From contig RSEE01000127.1 in NCBI GenBank assembly GCA_003971905.1, positions 107,043-171,042 on the forward strand: 64,000 nt of DNA, in the 5' to 3' direction. The first letter of the stretch is position 1. The number at the start of each line of letters is the position of its first letter. This DNA comes from Moniliella sp. 'wahieum'. Its lineage: Eukaryota; Basidiomycota; Moniliellomycetes; Moniliellales; Moniliellaceae. The notes under the pieces were generated by a model. The model was not told where the DNA came from. It worked only from the letters and a program-made list of their open reading frames with translations, and made no database searches. Below are positions 11,020-23,354 of the stretch, in pieces. The position numbers were made by a program, and so were the translations under genes.

Positions 11020-14000
11020 CATCACCACTGACGCCAACGGCGATGCAACACATGATCATCGATATCCTCAGCCTCCTCCGCACCCCTCCCCCCTGCCGAC
11101 AACCTCGATAAATGATCGCTTTCAGGCTGGTGATCGCGTGATCTAAGCATGGCTTGTAACATGATATGCTTTCGGATCGCATGCCACAGACATGTGTTAC
11201 GACGCGAAGTGGCTGATGCCAGTGACGTACTGATGGCGCTGATAGGTATGGCCTGTTGACAGGTAAGTACTAAGTACTCTCAGGTTCTTGGCACCAACGT
11301 AAAAGGTTTACTAGTTACTACGTTTATTAGTACTCACGCGTCACGAACAGCACGATCTCATTTCTGTACTCTGCCATACCACATGGTATAGACATGTGGT
11401 TTAGACAGGGCCGACAACATCTGCGGAGGTATTTATATTATCCCTTTTCGGAGCTTTGGGTTAAACCGGTTACATGTTACAGGTTACCGGTTACTGCAGA
11501 TACGATAGGCACTGTATTAGGAGGCCCTGATGGGCCTGATGCATGATATACTTCAGCCTGAGACCTGAGCTCAGGCGTGATGCGTGATGCAGATCGAAGT
11601 GGCTTGAAGCTTGAGCTTGAGAGGCTAAGCGCTGAAGCTAGCGCGCTCAAGAGCCTCCGCCTGTGAGCATATGAGGCCGGAGGTATGTCTGTGAGGCCTG
11701 AGTATATGAGCGATGAATATGAGCGCATTACACCGGTTTGCTCGGACCCCTGTCTCTCCTCTATACCAGGCCCGAGACTCAGTCTCAGTCTCAGGATCTC
11801 AGGACCACAGGGCTATACCACATGTAACAGTACTCATTGTTCGCTTTAAGATGTCGATAATCGACAAAGAAGAGATAAGACCGGTGTATATAACCCGGAG
11901 CTTTTGTAACATGCGTATAACATGTTAACATGTCGATTAAAAGGTTTATAACTTCCTCATTATTCGATCATCGCAATGTATAACGGCGCTTGGAGAGAGA
12001 TTCTCGATAGCACGTAACGAGAAGGGAGGAGACGATTGATCTATTGATGATCATGAGATCCGCGAGAGGACGCAATATGCAGGACGCAAAACATATGATG
12101 TCGGTGAATGACATTGGCTGAATCATGAATCATGAATTGATGATCGACAATGGCAGTTCTTCGCAACGGAACAAGTGAAGCCGAACAGCGACCAGCACTG
12201 TGGCCTTGCTTGCCCATGCCACGTCTCGCTGCATAGGCGTGGGGCCCTGGCATCGAGCAGGTGGAGGCGTGTGCCCAAAATGATCGAGATGCATCAACGT
12301 TGTTCAGCCGAGCGACGCTTGACGCGTGATCGCTGATCAATGATCCTGACGTTGATCTTGTTGATCTCTCCCGGGCATTGAGCCAGTGTCCCACAGCACG
12401 ATGAATGGACGTCACGTCCAATCGATGAGCGGCTCAGTGGCTCGGTGCAGCACCAGCCTTCGGGGGTGTCTCAGGGGGTTCCTTGGTCTGTTAGATGCAC
12501 ATGGCCATGCAGCATCCTTACGAACCACTGACATGTGGCCATGTGATGTGTGATGCATGTGAGTGATGCTATTGTGGCTTGGTTAAGATCGAAAGAACAG
12601 GTAAAACCGGTTACCGGTATTCGATGCACTTGTGAAGCTCTTGAAGCTTGAAGCTTAACGCGTACTGATGCGCTGATGCATGATGTGTATGATAGCGCCT
12701 ATCCATTATCGATCATCGGCCTCATCGGATACCACCTGCTTTCCCCGCCACCTTTTCGTGCCAAGGCCTCTCCCAACGCGCTCATCTGCGACGACGCAGC
12801 CGCTCCGTCACCTTGCTTTGCCAAGCATTCTGTTGAAAACCACACGGGTACTACTGAGGGCTGATGAATCCATCTGTTTTGAGAGCTGAAAAAGGGTCGA
12901 AAGCTATAGGATGGCGTCTGTGTTCCGCCGACATAGTGGCCAGTAGACCAGGTAGACCCTGGTAGACCAGAGGCTAATGTGCAAACAGTGATTGCTCGAG
13001 ACCTCTGATATTGATGATCGACAATCGATAATCGATAAGCCAATCGAGCTAATCAATCGTTCACATGTCGATTATGCACCTGAGGCCCTGAGTCGGAGGC
13101 TTGAGGGCCTTACCAATGGAATATGGGTAACCAGTATAGCTGGTGAAAACTTTATTGTTGGGACCCGTGGTCCCGTACTTAGGCCAAGGTGCCTCATCAC
13201 CCTTCACCCCTGATTTGTCCTCCCAAGCCTCCACGTGTATACTCAGGCTTGTTTGAACCCCTGTCCCTAGGTGGCACAAGGCTTAGACCTCAACCACCAC
13301 CATCGCGATTTGCATTGCTCTACATCTCCAGAGGTTCTCACCCAATCCTTGGGTTCCTCCGGTCTTACATTTATAGCCGGTGTTTTACTCCTGAGGTGCT
13401 GGGCGATGGAAGAGAACCACATCGCAAAGGGGCCAGGGATGTCTTCGTGTGTTGATGCCATATTATAGGCTACACAGCCAGTCGCGTCCAAGGCGAAATT
13501 GTATTTAGCACAAAGTCCAAGGCAATAATTTTGAGTGGCACTAATTTCTAACCACGTGAGACGCCTACAGCCTTTTTGCAGTCCAAGGTACAAATGCCTT
13601 GGTGCTCTCCAAGGTAAATCTGGCCCTGCCAAAGGCCGTCATATCAACCCCAAATTGCCTTCGTCGTCTCCAAGTCCACTTCTTCTTCAGTTTCCTCAAG
13701 TACAAATGGCCTACATTCACGGGAAGGCTAGTACTACGGCCTTCGAATGTGGCAACGCTCACTGGAAGCCATACTGCATACCGGCAGCGAGGTTCGTTAG
13801 AATGAATCAAATGCATTTCGGGCGATGGTCGACAAGAGCCCACGAAGAAAGGATAGAAACGTGAGATTCAGGATGAGCAAGTTCGTGTACCGCAGTTTGG
13901 GCATTCGGGTTCTAAGTGCGAAGTACGAGGGGAGTTTGCCTCGGTTGGCCTCGCAATTCTCTTGTCCATCATGAGCACATCGATCCATACCCTAATGAAC

Positions 14001-14940
14001 ATTTGGCGGTTAGGAGCGGAGCCTTCCCTCGTCTCAAATGTACGCATGCACTTGGCGCTGAAGTGATTGGACCTTTGCTTGCACCGGTTTTCCTGACAGA
14101 AACTGTAAAAGGCTTAGCCAGTGAAATGAGTCAATCTCCAAGCAAGGCAGAGTCGGGGGAGAATGGAAAAGATGTTTAGTAACGAGTAACATGGTTAGTA
14201 ACGAGTAAGATGGTTATACACACCGCTTCCTGTACTAATGCCTGTTCCAGCGCCACCAACTCATTTGCTGCGTCCCAGTGGGGAAGTCCGGACCAGGGCT
14301 TCTTTGCTACTCTCCCCAGGTGGATTCGAGGGACACGGTTTGATCGTTTTGACTCGCTTATATGTTGACTGTGATCATCCGGCTCCCAGTCTGTAGACCA
14401 GGTTCGCCTCGGTTTCATCGGCTGCCACGCTGGTGTCCCAGCGTGTTATTGTCCCTGTGCTCTGCACTCTCCTGTGTGACTCACTGGCCCTGTGCCTAGT
14501 CCGGCCTCCGATATAGATGCCTCTGTACCCAGACTCAACTCTGGCTCTAATAATCCATCACCTTCTCCTCATCCTTCTGCCCGTCTGGCTCCCTATATGC
14601 CAACATTATACACGCCTCTGCCTCACTCCTTAGGCCTTACCATTCAGTGGATCTTGTTAGTTTCGTTTGTTGCTAACGCGTGGTTCAAGGGAGTGGAAGT
14701 GGGTGATTAGGATAACTTGACTGCTCTCGGGTCTTCTTATATGGAGCAGAAAGATCCGGTGTCTTCTTTGAGAGGGGATCAAGACAGTGGCGTGTCGCAA
14801 TGACATATCGGGATGGGCCGGTTTCAGGATGGTTAATGGTACAACAGGGCCTCAGATTGGGCAGTGGGTTGTAGGGACGAATCGGCACCATATATTGGCG
14901 AACAAGTCTATACGATCCATGTTCCATCACAAAGAGCCGG
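11020..14940. other. Gene-poor repeat-rich intergenic region
   Basis: I see no recognisable gene. ORFs are short and lack family motifs. The stretch contains clusters of short palindromic words: TTACCGGTTA-type at 11463-11493 and 12602-12620, and CTTGAAGCTTGAAGCTT at about 12636-12658. CCTCAGG/CCTGAGG and GATCATCGAT-type words are frequent between 11.5 and 13.1 kb. Nothing resembling a tRNA or rRNA was seen. Confidence 0.5.
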
Positions 14941-14949
14941 TGGGACTCG

Positions 14950-15346
14950 AGCGGGGATCGGGACAACTGGAGAGGCCTCTCGGCACATAGAATAACGGAC
15001 TGCTTGTGTGGTAAGGTTACGCACAGGCACCGTCCTAGGCAGTAGTAAAACGTGCCTGAAGCCATTCGTACTCAGGGGCGGGGATAAAGGCAGTGGGGAC
15101 AAGCACTGACCAAAATTGGATTGAAGGGGGAGGGGGGAAACAGTGATTGGAGCTGAGACCAGAAAAGCTTCGACTGAAAGTTCCATGGATTGGATTCTGC
15201 AAAGCCAAAACACTGAGTGGCGGACAATCAGGCCCGAAAGGTGTGGGAATCAGAAAGGCGAGGAGGCGGAGAGAGAGATAAGCAAGTAAGAGGAGGAGTT
15301 GCCTGTACCGTGTATGGATCAGATTGGCGGAAGTGGGGAAGCCAAT
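14950..15346. repeat. Second copy of the 7.1-kb repeat, with about 290-bp insertion
   Basis: The two halves match 7045-7090 and 7098-7167. Between cggcacatag (ending 14993) and gcaagtaagagg (starting 15282) lies about 290 bp absent from the 7.1-kb copy. The insertion has no recognised coding content. Confidence 0.6.
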
Positions 15347-15528
15347 TGTAACAGTTGGGGCTAAGAGTGAGAGACAAAAGAGCCTGTGAGTGACAGGGAG
15401 AATGTCAAGGCTCTGTTGGTGGGAGGGAACAAGAGGCATCGGGCAGTCGGGAAGAGAAGCAACAGGGAGGGGAAGGGCGAAATACAGAGGATGTGGCGTT
15501 GGAAATTAGAGCGATGACCTTCGGCGCA
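15347..15528 (+). mobile_element. Solo LTR (copy B), no matching right target site
   Basis: It starts TGTAACAGTTGGGGCTAA and ends CCTTCGGCGCA, closely matching copy A along its length. The left flank is CCAAT (15342-15346), as for copy A, but the right flank is CTATG, so the target duplication is missing on one side. Since the left flank is also shared with copy A, this copy probably moved as part of a larger duplication whose right breakpoint is at the LTR end. Confidence 0.7.
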
Positions 15529-15743
15529 CTATGGCGAAGTCGTGTGCATCCCACTGAGAACCCCACCTCACATCCTACTACCATGACCGCTCCTTCTTCA
15601 AAGGGCTCGCCCCACCTTTTGGTCCATATATGTTTGGCTGCTACCACCTGCCCGACAAGCAGTGCCGCCACGACTACCACACCACAACTGAGAGCGATTC
15701 CAGATGCAAAAATTGCCAAGAAGGCACCAAGAACGCACGCCAC
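15405..15743 (-). CDS. Short hydrophobic ORF running into LTR copy B
   Basis: The ORF starts MACVLGAFLAIFASGIALS and continues with a second hydrophobic stretch (VVVVAALLVGQVVAAK), which looks like one or two membrane segments. Its last third is read from LTR copy B. It may be the remnant of a membrane protein gene truncated by the LTR or by the rearrangement at its right edge, or simply chance. I do not recognise a family. Confidence 0.2.
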   Translation of the reverse strand: MACVLGAFLAIFASGIALSCGVVVVAALLVGQVVAAKHIWTKRWGEPFEEGAVMVVGCEVGFSVGCTRLRHSAPKVIALISNATSSVFRPSPPCCFSSRLPDASCSLPPTEP

Positions 15744-15749
15744 TGCTTT

Positions 15750-18696
15750 GGGCTTCGACGTCCTACATGGGTCATCTTCTCTTCACCAAGCTTGGACCGC
15801 GAACGAGTTTGAAGCGGGGGGATCTGGTCCCACTTGCTTGAGATTGTAGTTGTCTTCTTTGTTTCGTCCTTGTTTGGTCTGATTCGATGAATTGATGTCG
15901 TTTCCCTTTGAAATCTGCCATAGGACGCCATAGTAGGAAGCCATAGCAGTAGAAAATGGTAGGAGCTACCGCAGACAATATGGTCCCACAGTCGTCTTTC
16001 ATTTTGATCTATGGGTCCGGGCAGTCGGCAGGCAGCTGCTCCCATTTCACCCAGCGTAGCCGTGGGCTTCAGCGGGGCGCACTGCAGGGGATGTACAGAG
16101 ATGGGATGTCGAAATGTGTGTAGATGGCACGGTCACAAGCGGCTGTGTTGGTCGGTAGGATGCAAGCTGAGTTGCAGATCCTCTGTGGCGGTCGGATACA
16201 CTGGCCTCTCAGATGGTCTCTGTCTCCTTTTCCACCCCAATCCAGCAACAGTGCCAAACTAGAGGAAGCAATCTGCCCATTCATCTTCCCCACAGGGTAG
16301 TGCCACTATGTCCCCCCGGGGAGTCAGGCGACACACGCTGAGGTTCTGTTGCGGGGTAGGCTATCAAAGGTTATGGACGAGGAAGCCAGACGCCGCATCT
16401 TTGGTTACTAGGATATGTACCAGAAAACGTCATGCTCTCGCAACGCTCACCCAGCTTATGGCTCCTTGCCTCACTCTGGCAGGCTTCAAGTCTCGGCCTC
16501 AGGTTTCCTCCGTGTATTTGTGGGCGCGTGGACATGTGAACCATCTCCCGTTGAGAGACTCCAGTCAGGTAAAAGGTAATCCTTGCCAGTGGCCAAACAT
16601 ATCTTCTTGCTCGCCGTCTTGGGAGCAGTATCCTCGCGTCGTCCGTCATACGCGTCATAAACCAATGGGACGAATGGTTCTTTGGGTGCGTCCCGTACTA
16701 CTCGGCGTCTTGTCGCATTCTGCTTTTTGTTTCACCACCAGTCGAAGCAGCTCCTATGATTCAACGATCATCAACATGAAATACATCTCGATCTGAGACT
16801 GTTCGGCATGTGCACCTGTCCCGTGGTCCAACGTCTTAGCAGTCTCTCAATGCATAGGACCCTCTCGCTCTTCAAGATTAACTGATCTTTCATGATGCAT
16901 TTCCGGTGGGCGACGGTAACCGGTAAGGCCAGGCCTAACGCCTAACGCCTAAGGCCTCATATGTCGCTGGCAACCGGAACTGGCTACAGATTTCCGCGAC
17001 TCGCGCACTCTGGATTAGTTACCGTCGCTCCTCGTTACCCTCCTTTCTATTCTCCCTATTGTATTCAAGGCGGAGTATATAGCGGCAGGCGCCAGCGCGT
17101 CAGTAGCTTACAAGAAGCCATCCCTGACTGTTTCCACCCTGCACAGGGTTGAGTTTTAATGAAGACAAGGTCTATAGAGATGGAGAAAGAGGGAGAAGGT
17201 GATGGATCTATTGCAAAAGCGAGGAGCCCGCCGCTGGGGGCACAGAACGTAGGGGAGATCGGATAGAACAACGCGATGCGTGGTGTGATCAGCTGCATGA
17301 ATGATGGCGCTGACAGTAGCTTCCTGTTCTCTCTTTTCTGTTCTCTGCCTGCTTCTGGCGCTTTTTATCCTTGTCATGCATGTCAACAGTACTGTTTTTG
17401 CCATGTTTTCAAACGACAACAATAACTTGGTTACGTAGGTACTAGTCCGCAGTCAGTGCATTCTATGCTAGGTGCACGAAAGGTTTACCCGGTAGTACGT
17501 TTGACGATTCTGATGGAAACAAGTTGCATGGGAAGTATCTCTATATTGCTCACGCGCTCACACCGATCTCTTGGGCCTTACTCGGGGTTGCTGCTTCTCT
17601 TCGCCTAGCGAAGTACGGAATACGTCCATCTCAAATGCTGTGGGAAGCCAGGCCGGGATCGGCCATACGATCAGTCACCAGTTCACCCATGGGCCACCGG
17701 GAGGTGTGATGGTCACCAGTGCGGTCACTGTCACCGATCATTTGGTACTTAGATCTTAGAGCTTAGCCTACACGCTTAGTCCGTTTTACGTTTAGTACGT
17801 CGAACTTCAAGCTTCAAGCTCCAAGCGAGCTCCTATTAGGGATGCATGTGATGTGTGAGTGTGACTACTGGCTTAGTCACTGTGCATGTGACTTGTCGCC
17901 GCGTCTGCCGCCCAGATCAGCCAGCGCTCAGCTAATAGTCTCGTATGGCATCGCTAATAACCTGCTCACCGAGTAGCGACCGGCGACCGGCGGACACGCT
18001 ACTAATATTCAGTCTGAATACCCCGTACTCGGAACTCGGTGTCCCTCGGCACGTTTCGTTCTCTCGCCGTGCTCGGCGATCAGGCGCTTCAGGCTGAGTA
18101 AGCTAGTAACGGACTGCCCAGCCCCGGGCCTCAGGGCCTGCTTGAAGCATGCGGAACCCGTACAGCGAACTTCGGGCTTTCGCATACCGTGGCTTCCGTG
18201 TAACGTACACCGTTTCCCGGCTATCGTTTTTACCCCCACTTACCGGCTTCCGTTCTGTACTAGTCATTGGAGTAACAAACTTTCGGCCTTAATAGGCCGT
18301 ACTGGCAGTTACCCAGTTACCGGTTACCGGTTACCGAAAAAATGGATGCGGGACGGACGCAAGTACTTATGTATCTCAATGTAAACACTGGAAACATGTA
18401 AACGTTAAACGTACACATATGGTGTACGTGGCTCTGTAAAAACCGAGCGGGTATAAGTGCAAGTGAGTCGAACGCGGGGGAGTCGCGGCCCCAGAGGCTG
18501 GCGGCAGCCAGACGAACGCGACACATCACCATCAACAGCCGCCATGTTGTAGTCCCCACCTCGCCCGGCCCCTTCATCGGTTACTAAGATCTTAGGCCTC
18601 ACTTTCGTCCCCACACCTCGTCTTCGCACCCCACCATATCCTCCGTGTCCGTCACCGCGTCACCTCTTATCCAGTCTTCTTCAACGTTGTTGACCG
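15750..18696. other. Gene-poor intergenic region
   Basis: No recognisable gene is present. TTACCGG-type words recur at about 16913-16925 and again at 18310-18335, where GTTACCG is repeated three times in tandem. CTTCAAGCTTCAAGCTCCAAG lies at about 17805-17826. The region just before 18697 (about 18500-18696) is probably the promoter and 5' leader of the next gene. Confidence 0.45.
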
Positions 18697-20069
18697 ATGG
18701 ATATGAAACCTACCGCACAAAACAGCGCAACCACTCCACCCAGTGCCGTCGTAGGTGGAGGTCTAAGGCGCCCAAGTTTTCGGCAGTTGTCGCCTCGAGA
18801 AGGAGTGGGCAGGGTCGTTTTCCCCCTACCTCGACGTCAGTCGGCGCCGGAGGGAGAAAACATGAATGACCCCACCCTGCCAACCGTCCCAATCTCCCCG
18901 TGACTGAAGCAAGTCATCCACGGTCCAGCGGGGGACGCCTCCGCCGTCGGATGTCGTCTCTTTTCCTGCGCAAAAGGACCACTTCATTTACTGCCCCAGC
19001 TCCCTCTCCTTCGGATACTTCCCCGACATCAACGTTGCTCACCAACGCATATTACCGCGCTCCACGATCGACCAAATCCAATCCTGCACTCTTTGCCGAA
19101 TTCAACAAAGGCGCATCCACTTCTTTTCTGGAAGTCGAGCCCTTATGGGACGATGCAGGGCTACCTCCCACTTCTCTTACACCCGCATCTGCTACATCCA
19201 TTACATCCAAAGGAACAAAAAGTAAGCGAGGACCGGTCAAGGCGACGGGCCTTCCGTTCCGGCCAGCACCTCCGATGCCACCTCCAAAGCACCACCACAT
19301 GCCAAACGTCTACCCGTCCTGCATAAGACCTCGTCAATGCCTCTTTTACAGCGCAGAAAGCCTCATATGCTCAACAGGATTGTTACTTCTGTCCCACCGC
19401 AGGAGGTCACCACGCCTCCCATCGTTTCCTACCGCCTTTTCCAACCCCCACTTCATCTCCTAATGCGCCAGTGTATGTGTCAGGGACTGGGTCTGATATC
19501 AAAGATCCACTTCTCTCGCCTTACTCACTCGGCCCGTCAAGCATGGGTTCAGGCAATCCCTTTTCAACAGGGTCGACCCATATGCCACGCTCGACCCCCG
19601 TCGAGCCATCTCAGCAGGGCGGCGGGAAAGGAAAGCCTCTTAATCGACGCCAGTCTCTCCACAATTTGTTCTCAGCAGGACGATCGTTGTTAAACCCACC
19701 ACCTACCACCCTTGTACAACACCCCAACCCCCACCTGCACCAGTATCCAAGCGTCCTAAACCGAAGCCAGCCCCTCTCCAACCATTTACAAGGCTCAACG
19801 CGGACCAGGGCGGTCGTACTGCCCTTGCATCTGTGCCCTCACCCAACATTCGTCACTTTCCTCGAACGCCCCTCATTGTACCCCCCGCGATGCCTCCTCC
19901 AACAGGCCCTCTCCCACCTCTTCCCTCCCCCACATTGGCCGCTAAACCACTGTCGTTGGCAGGGAGGTCGTCCCCAGTTACCAACCTTGGGCGGAAGACC
20001 TTCGCTACCGGCAGCAATGCAAGTCGGACGGAGAGGGGCACTCTAATAGCGTTTTCGGATGAGGCTTGA
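18697..20069 (+). CDS. Disordered Ser/Pro-rich protein of unknown function
   Basis: The protein starts MDMKPTAQNSATTPPSAVV and ends GTLIAFSDEA before a TGA. It needs frame repairs near 18900, 19315, 19470 and 19750 to be continuous. The composition is Ser, Pro, Thr and basic residues throughout, with patches such as GGRLRRRMSSLFLRKRT, NRRQSLHNLFSAGRSLL and PAMPPPTGPLPPLPSPT. The RRQSLHNLF and RRPSFRQLS patches look like basophilic kinase sites, and the PPLP runs could bind SH3 or WW domains. No folded domain, signal peptide or membrane segment is visible. I do not recognise the family. Coding is supported by consistent composition across the joined frames. Confidence 0.45.
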
Positions 20070-22100
20070 TACGCTTGACACGCTTGACTAGGACTAGCAT
20101 TCAGATGCGCTACATCATTTTCTACAACGACGCTTACATCCTAATCCAGACCAGACCTCATCTCTGACTGCTATACAGAGACTGAAGCTGCCGTACGCTC
20201 TTATGGTTGAAGACAATTATAGTTGGAGCCGAGCTCCCCAAACGGACTGGATCCAAACCCATCAGGCGTTAGTTGGTGTAAAGGTTTACGGCAAAGAGGT
20301 ATCGGTTTGGTCAAAGGGTATTTGGCATGTGTGAGCGGTGAACGCAGTTGGCTGTGCATTGTAGTTCGCCATCCTGGTTAGGGTGTACGCGGACAGCACG
20401 CTATGCGAGAAGAGGTAGACGTTGGTAATCCGGAAAGATGTGGGCAGCTGGGGCGGCCACGTACGTGCCGTTGCGCCCACATATAGTATCGAACAGGCAG
20501 GAATTGACCCACGGTATCGGTGTAATGGCGATCGATGGTGGTGGTTGATCTCAACCGTTGAGCCTCAACTTGAGGTCAAAACCTCGTCGCATATCCGGAA
20601 GAGCCAAGGGTTGGAACAGAGGGATGAGATGCACACGTACGAGACTTTGGGGGGAACAGGGTCAAAAGGAGTAGGGGCCTTGAATTGGGTACACGCGGCC
20701 GAAGGTCCCAAACTGCCCTGGTCAAGCTGTTATTGGAGGAGTCTCTGATTTTAGCCAGAGCAAATTCCAGGTGTGTGGATCACGAGGTGTATACCCTCTC
20801 TGGGCGATTTCGAGCCCCGCGACTGCAGCACAGACGAGAGGGAGTGGAGCGAGTGGGCGGGTGGGTGCAGACCAACATCACTGATTTTCCGATCCCAACA
20901 GTTCGTTAGGGCTGGGAACCGCATGAGGGTGGACAAAGCTGAGGGGGCCGAAGGGGGCCGAAGGGGGCCTGAGGCCTGGCCTCAGCCCCAGGTCAAGTAG
21001 ATCTATGTGAAAGATCTGGGACGGGTGTAAGCGCATGGCGCTTGTGGGGCTGACAACCTGTAGCAGGAGGGAAAATGCGGTGAGCTCAATATTCGATGAC
21101 CTCACCACGAACCCCCATTGCACAACAGTGTGGGCTGCCGCTCACAGTTCCTCTCAATACATTATGCTGGCACTCACACATACATGACGCTTGAAGATGA
21201 ACTGATGCTAGAGTATGCCTCTGGAGCAGATTTGGGTGCGGGTCTCATGCTGAGCTCAACTTCAGATCTGCGGATGGAAAGCTCTGCGAAGTGGGAGATC
21301 GATGAGCGCGGAGGGGAGGAGCCGGGAGGACATATTCAGTGGGAGAGACAGGTGACCATAGTAAGTGACTGTAGACATCCGCAGACAAGGCGGGTGTGAT
21401 CCATGTGAAGGCTGCTGCGAACTGGTGGGGCTGAGCGCTGATGCGCCGATGGGTGGGGATCAGCGACTGGTACGGCAGCCACAGGGAGGATGGGGGCCAA
21501 CATGTCAGCCTGGGTCAATCCTCAGAGTCAACATCAGCTCAATCCCAAGACGGTAAGCAATCCCCCCCGTCGTGCAGGGGAGCGCGACGAGAGCGGCGCA
21601 TGTCACAGGGTGAAGATAGACTCAAGCCGATGCCAAGCACTGTGCCTTGCGTGGATCTGGTACAGGGCGAGCGTCGACGGGCGATCTGGAGGATGGGGCT
21701 GGGCGCGAGCCCAGAAGGCAGACGAGGTGATTGGTTTCTGCCGTCGGTGGTTGCCGGTGCAAAAAAGCTGAACGATGAAAGTTGGCTGGATCGATCGATG
21801 ACCTGTGACCGGTGACTGCGGCCGTGAGGGCACGGACCAGAGCGACTGGCGCCGTGCGGAGGCGGCGCGGGCAGCGTGGGACAGGTGTGCTGCCTAAGCG
21901 TCTACTTTAACTTGCTGGTTGCGAACACGCCGCCGCAGCTGGCACGGGGGCAGTGTCGGCATGGGCTGGCTGGACCCAGCAGGGTGGCCCAAGCGCAGAA
22001 TGCGTTTCGAGCCAGGAAGCCTGGCTCATGGCTCGTTGACGTAACCGCCCCAAATCTTCCAACACTGGCCGCGTGCTGCCTGGCTGGGGCGAGGCGACGC
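20070..22100. other. Intergenic region upstream of the GPD gene
   Basis: No convincing gene is present. A 10-bp GGGGGCCGAA-like unit repeats two to three times at about 20944-20968, followed by a CCTGAGGCCTGG palindromic run. Several open frames between 20.4 and 21.8 kb overlap on both strands and lack motifs. Confidence 0.4.
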
Positions 22101-22103
22101 TTT

Positions 22104-22109
22104 TATAAA
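22104..22109 (+). promoter_or_regulatory. TATA box of the GPD gene
   Basis: TTTTATAAACCC lies 118 bp upstream of the start codon, followed by a C/T-rich stretch (about 22150-22225) typical of strongly expressed fungal genes. Confidence 0.55.
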
Positions 22110-22226
22110 CCCGCCTCGGCCTCACGGCTGAGCCTCAGCTGCCGCCTTCTTGCACCCTACCCTCCCGCTTCCCTACGCAACCCGGCCTCTCCTTGCTCTA
22201 CTCCCCCTCGTCCGTCCGCCCTCGCC

Positions 22227-23354
22227 ATGTCAGTCCCGTCCAACAAGCAGTTCAAGGTCGCCATCATTGGCTCCGGCAACTGGTACGTCGCCACATCCCC
22301 TCTCCTTGCCCCCGCCAAGGCCTCAGGCGCCGCGATGCTGACTGGCCCTCGGCGTGATTAGGGGCAGCGCCATTGCCAAGATCATTGGCGAAAATGTCCG
22401 CAAGTTCCCTGATCTGTTCCAGGAGCGCGTCTGGATGTATGTGTACGAGGAGAAGATTGATGGCCGCACCTTGACTTCGATTATTAACGAAGATCACGAG
22501 AACGTCAAGTACCTTCCTGGTGTCAAGCTTCCCGACAATGTCTACGCTTGCCCTGATCCCGTCGAGACTGCCAAAGACGCCAACTTGCTCGTCTTTGTCA
22601 CCCTCACCAGTTCATTGACGGCATCTGCAAGAAGCTCAAGGGCCACATTGCCCCGCACGCCCACGCCATCTCCATGATCAAGGGTGTGGAGGTGGAAACG
22701 ACTCACATCCGTGTCTTTGCCGATGTGATTGAGGAGTACCTTGGATGCAAGTGCTCGGCCCTTTCGGGCGCCAACATTGCTAACGAAGTGGCTCGTGGCA
22801 AGTTCTCCGAGACGACCATTGGCTACCGTGAAGGTCAGCGAGCCTGGGCCGAGCTCTTCCACAAACTATTTGAGACGGCCAAGTTCCGCGTTGGTCTGGT
22901 CGAGGACGTGTACGGTGTTTCGCTCGGTGGCGCTCTAAAGAACGTGGTGGCGATTGCTGCTGGTCTGGTCGATGGCCTCGGTTGGGGCGAGAACGCCAAG
23001 GCTGCCATTATGCGCATTGGCCTGATTGAGATGAAGAACTTTGCCCAGGAATTCTTCCCTGTCAAGTCGGAGACGTTTACGGAAACCTCGGCTGGTGTGG
23101 CTGATCTGATCACCACCTGCTACGGTGGCCGTAACCGTCGCGTTGCCGAGGCGTTCGTCAAGACTGGCAAGTCGTTTGACGAGCTTGAAGCTGAACTCCT
23201 CAACGGTCAGAAGCTCCAGGGCACTGTCACGGCCAAGGAGATTCATCTCTTCCTTGCTGCTCGTGGGCGGACGCAGGACTACCCTCTGTTCACCGAGGTG
23301 TACGAGGTGGCGTACAATGGTCGTCCTGCTGAAACGTTGACGGAGACACTGTAG
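22227..23354 (+). CDS. GPD1: NAD-dependent glycerol-3-phosphate dehydrogenase
   Basis: The enzyme reduces dihydroxyacetone phosphate to glycerol-3-phosphate with NADH, in the cytosol, feeding glycerol (osmolyte) and lipid synthesis. The start [19 protein letters not shown] sits 26 residues before the intron. A 79-bp intron (22283-22361, GTACGT...TTAG) splits the NAD-binding motif GSGNWGSAIAK. Further family motifs are the lysine block [36 protein letters not shown] with the catalytic Lys, and [14 protein letters not shown]. One base is missing at about 22601-22604: VFVT should continue [10 protein letters not shown]. With one base restored the two exons encode exactly 349 residues, the usual length for the family. 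An assembly error is likely, since all later motifs are intact. Confidence 0.96.

Noticed and set aside
22601-22604. Programmed frameshift in GPD
   Set aside because: There is no slippery heptamer or reason for recoding in this enzyme. The same kind of one-base loss is seen in many neighbouring genes, so sequence error is the simpler explanation.
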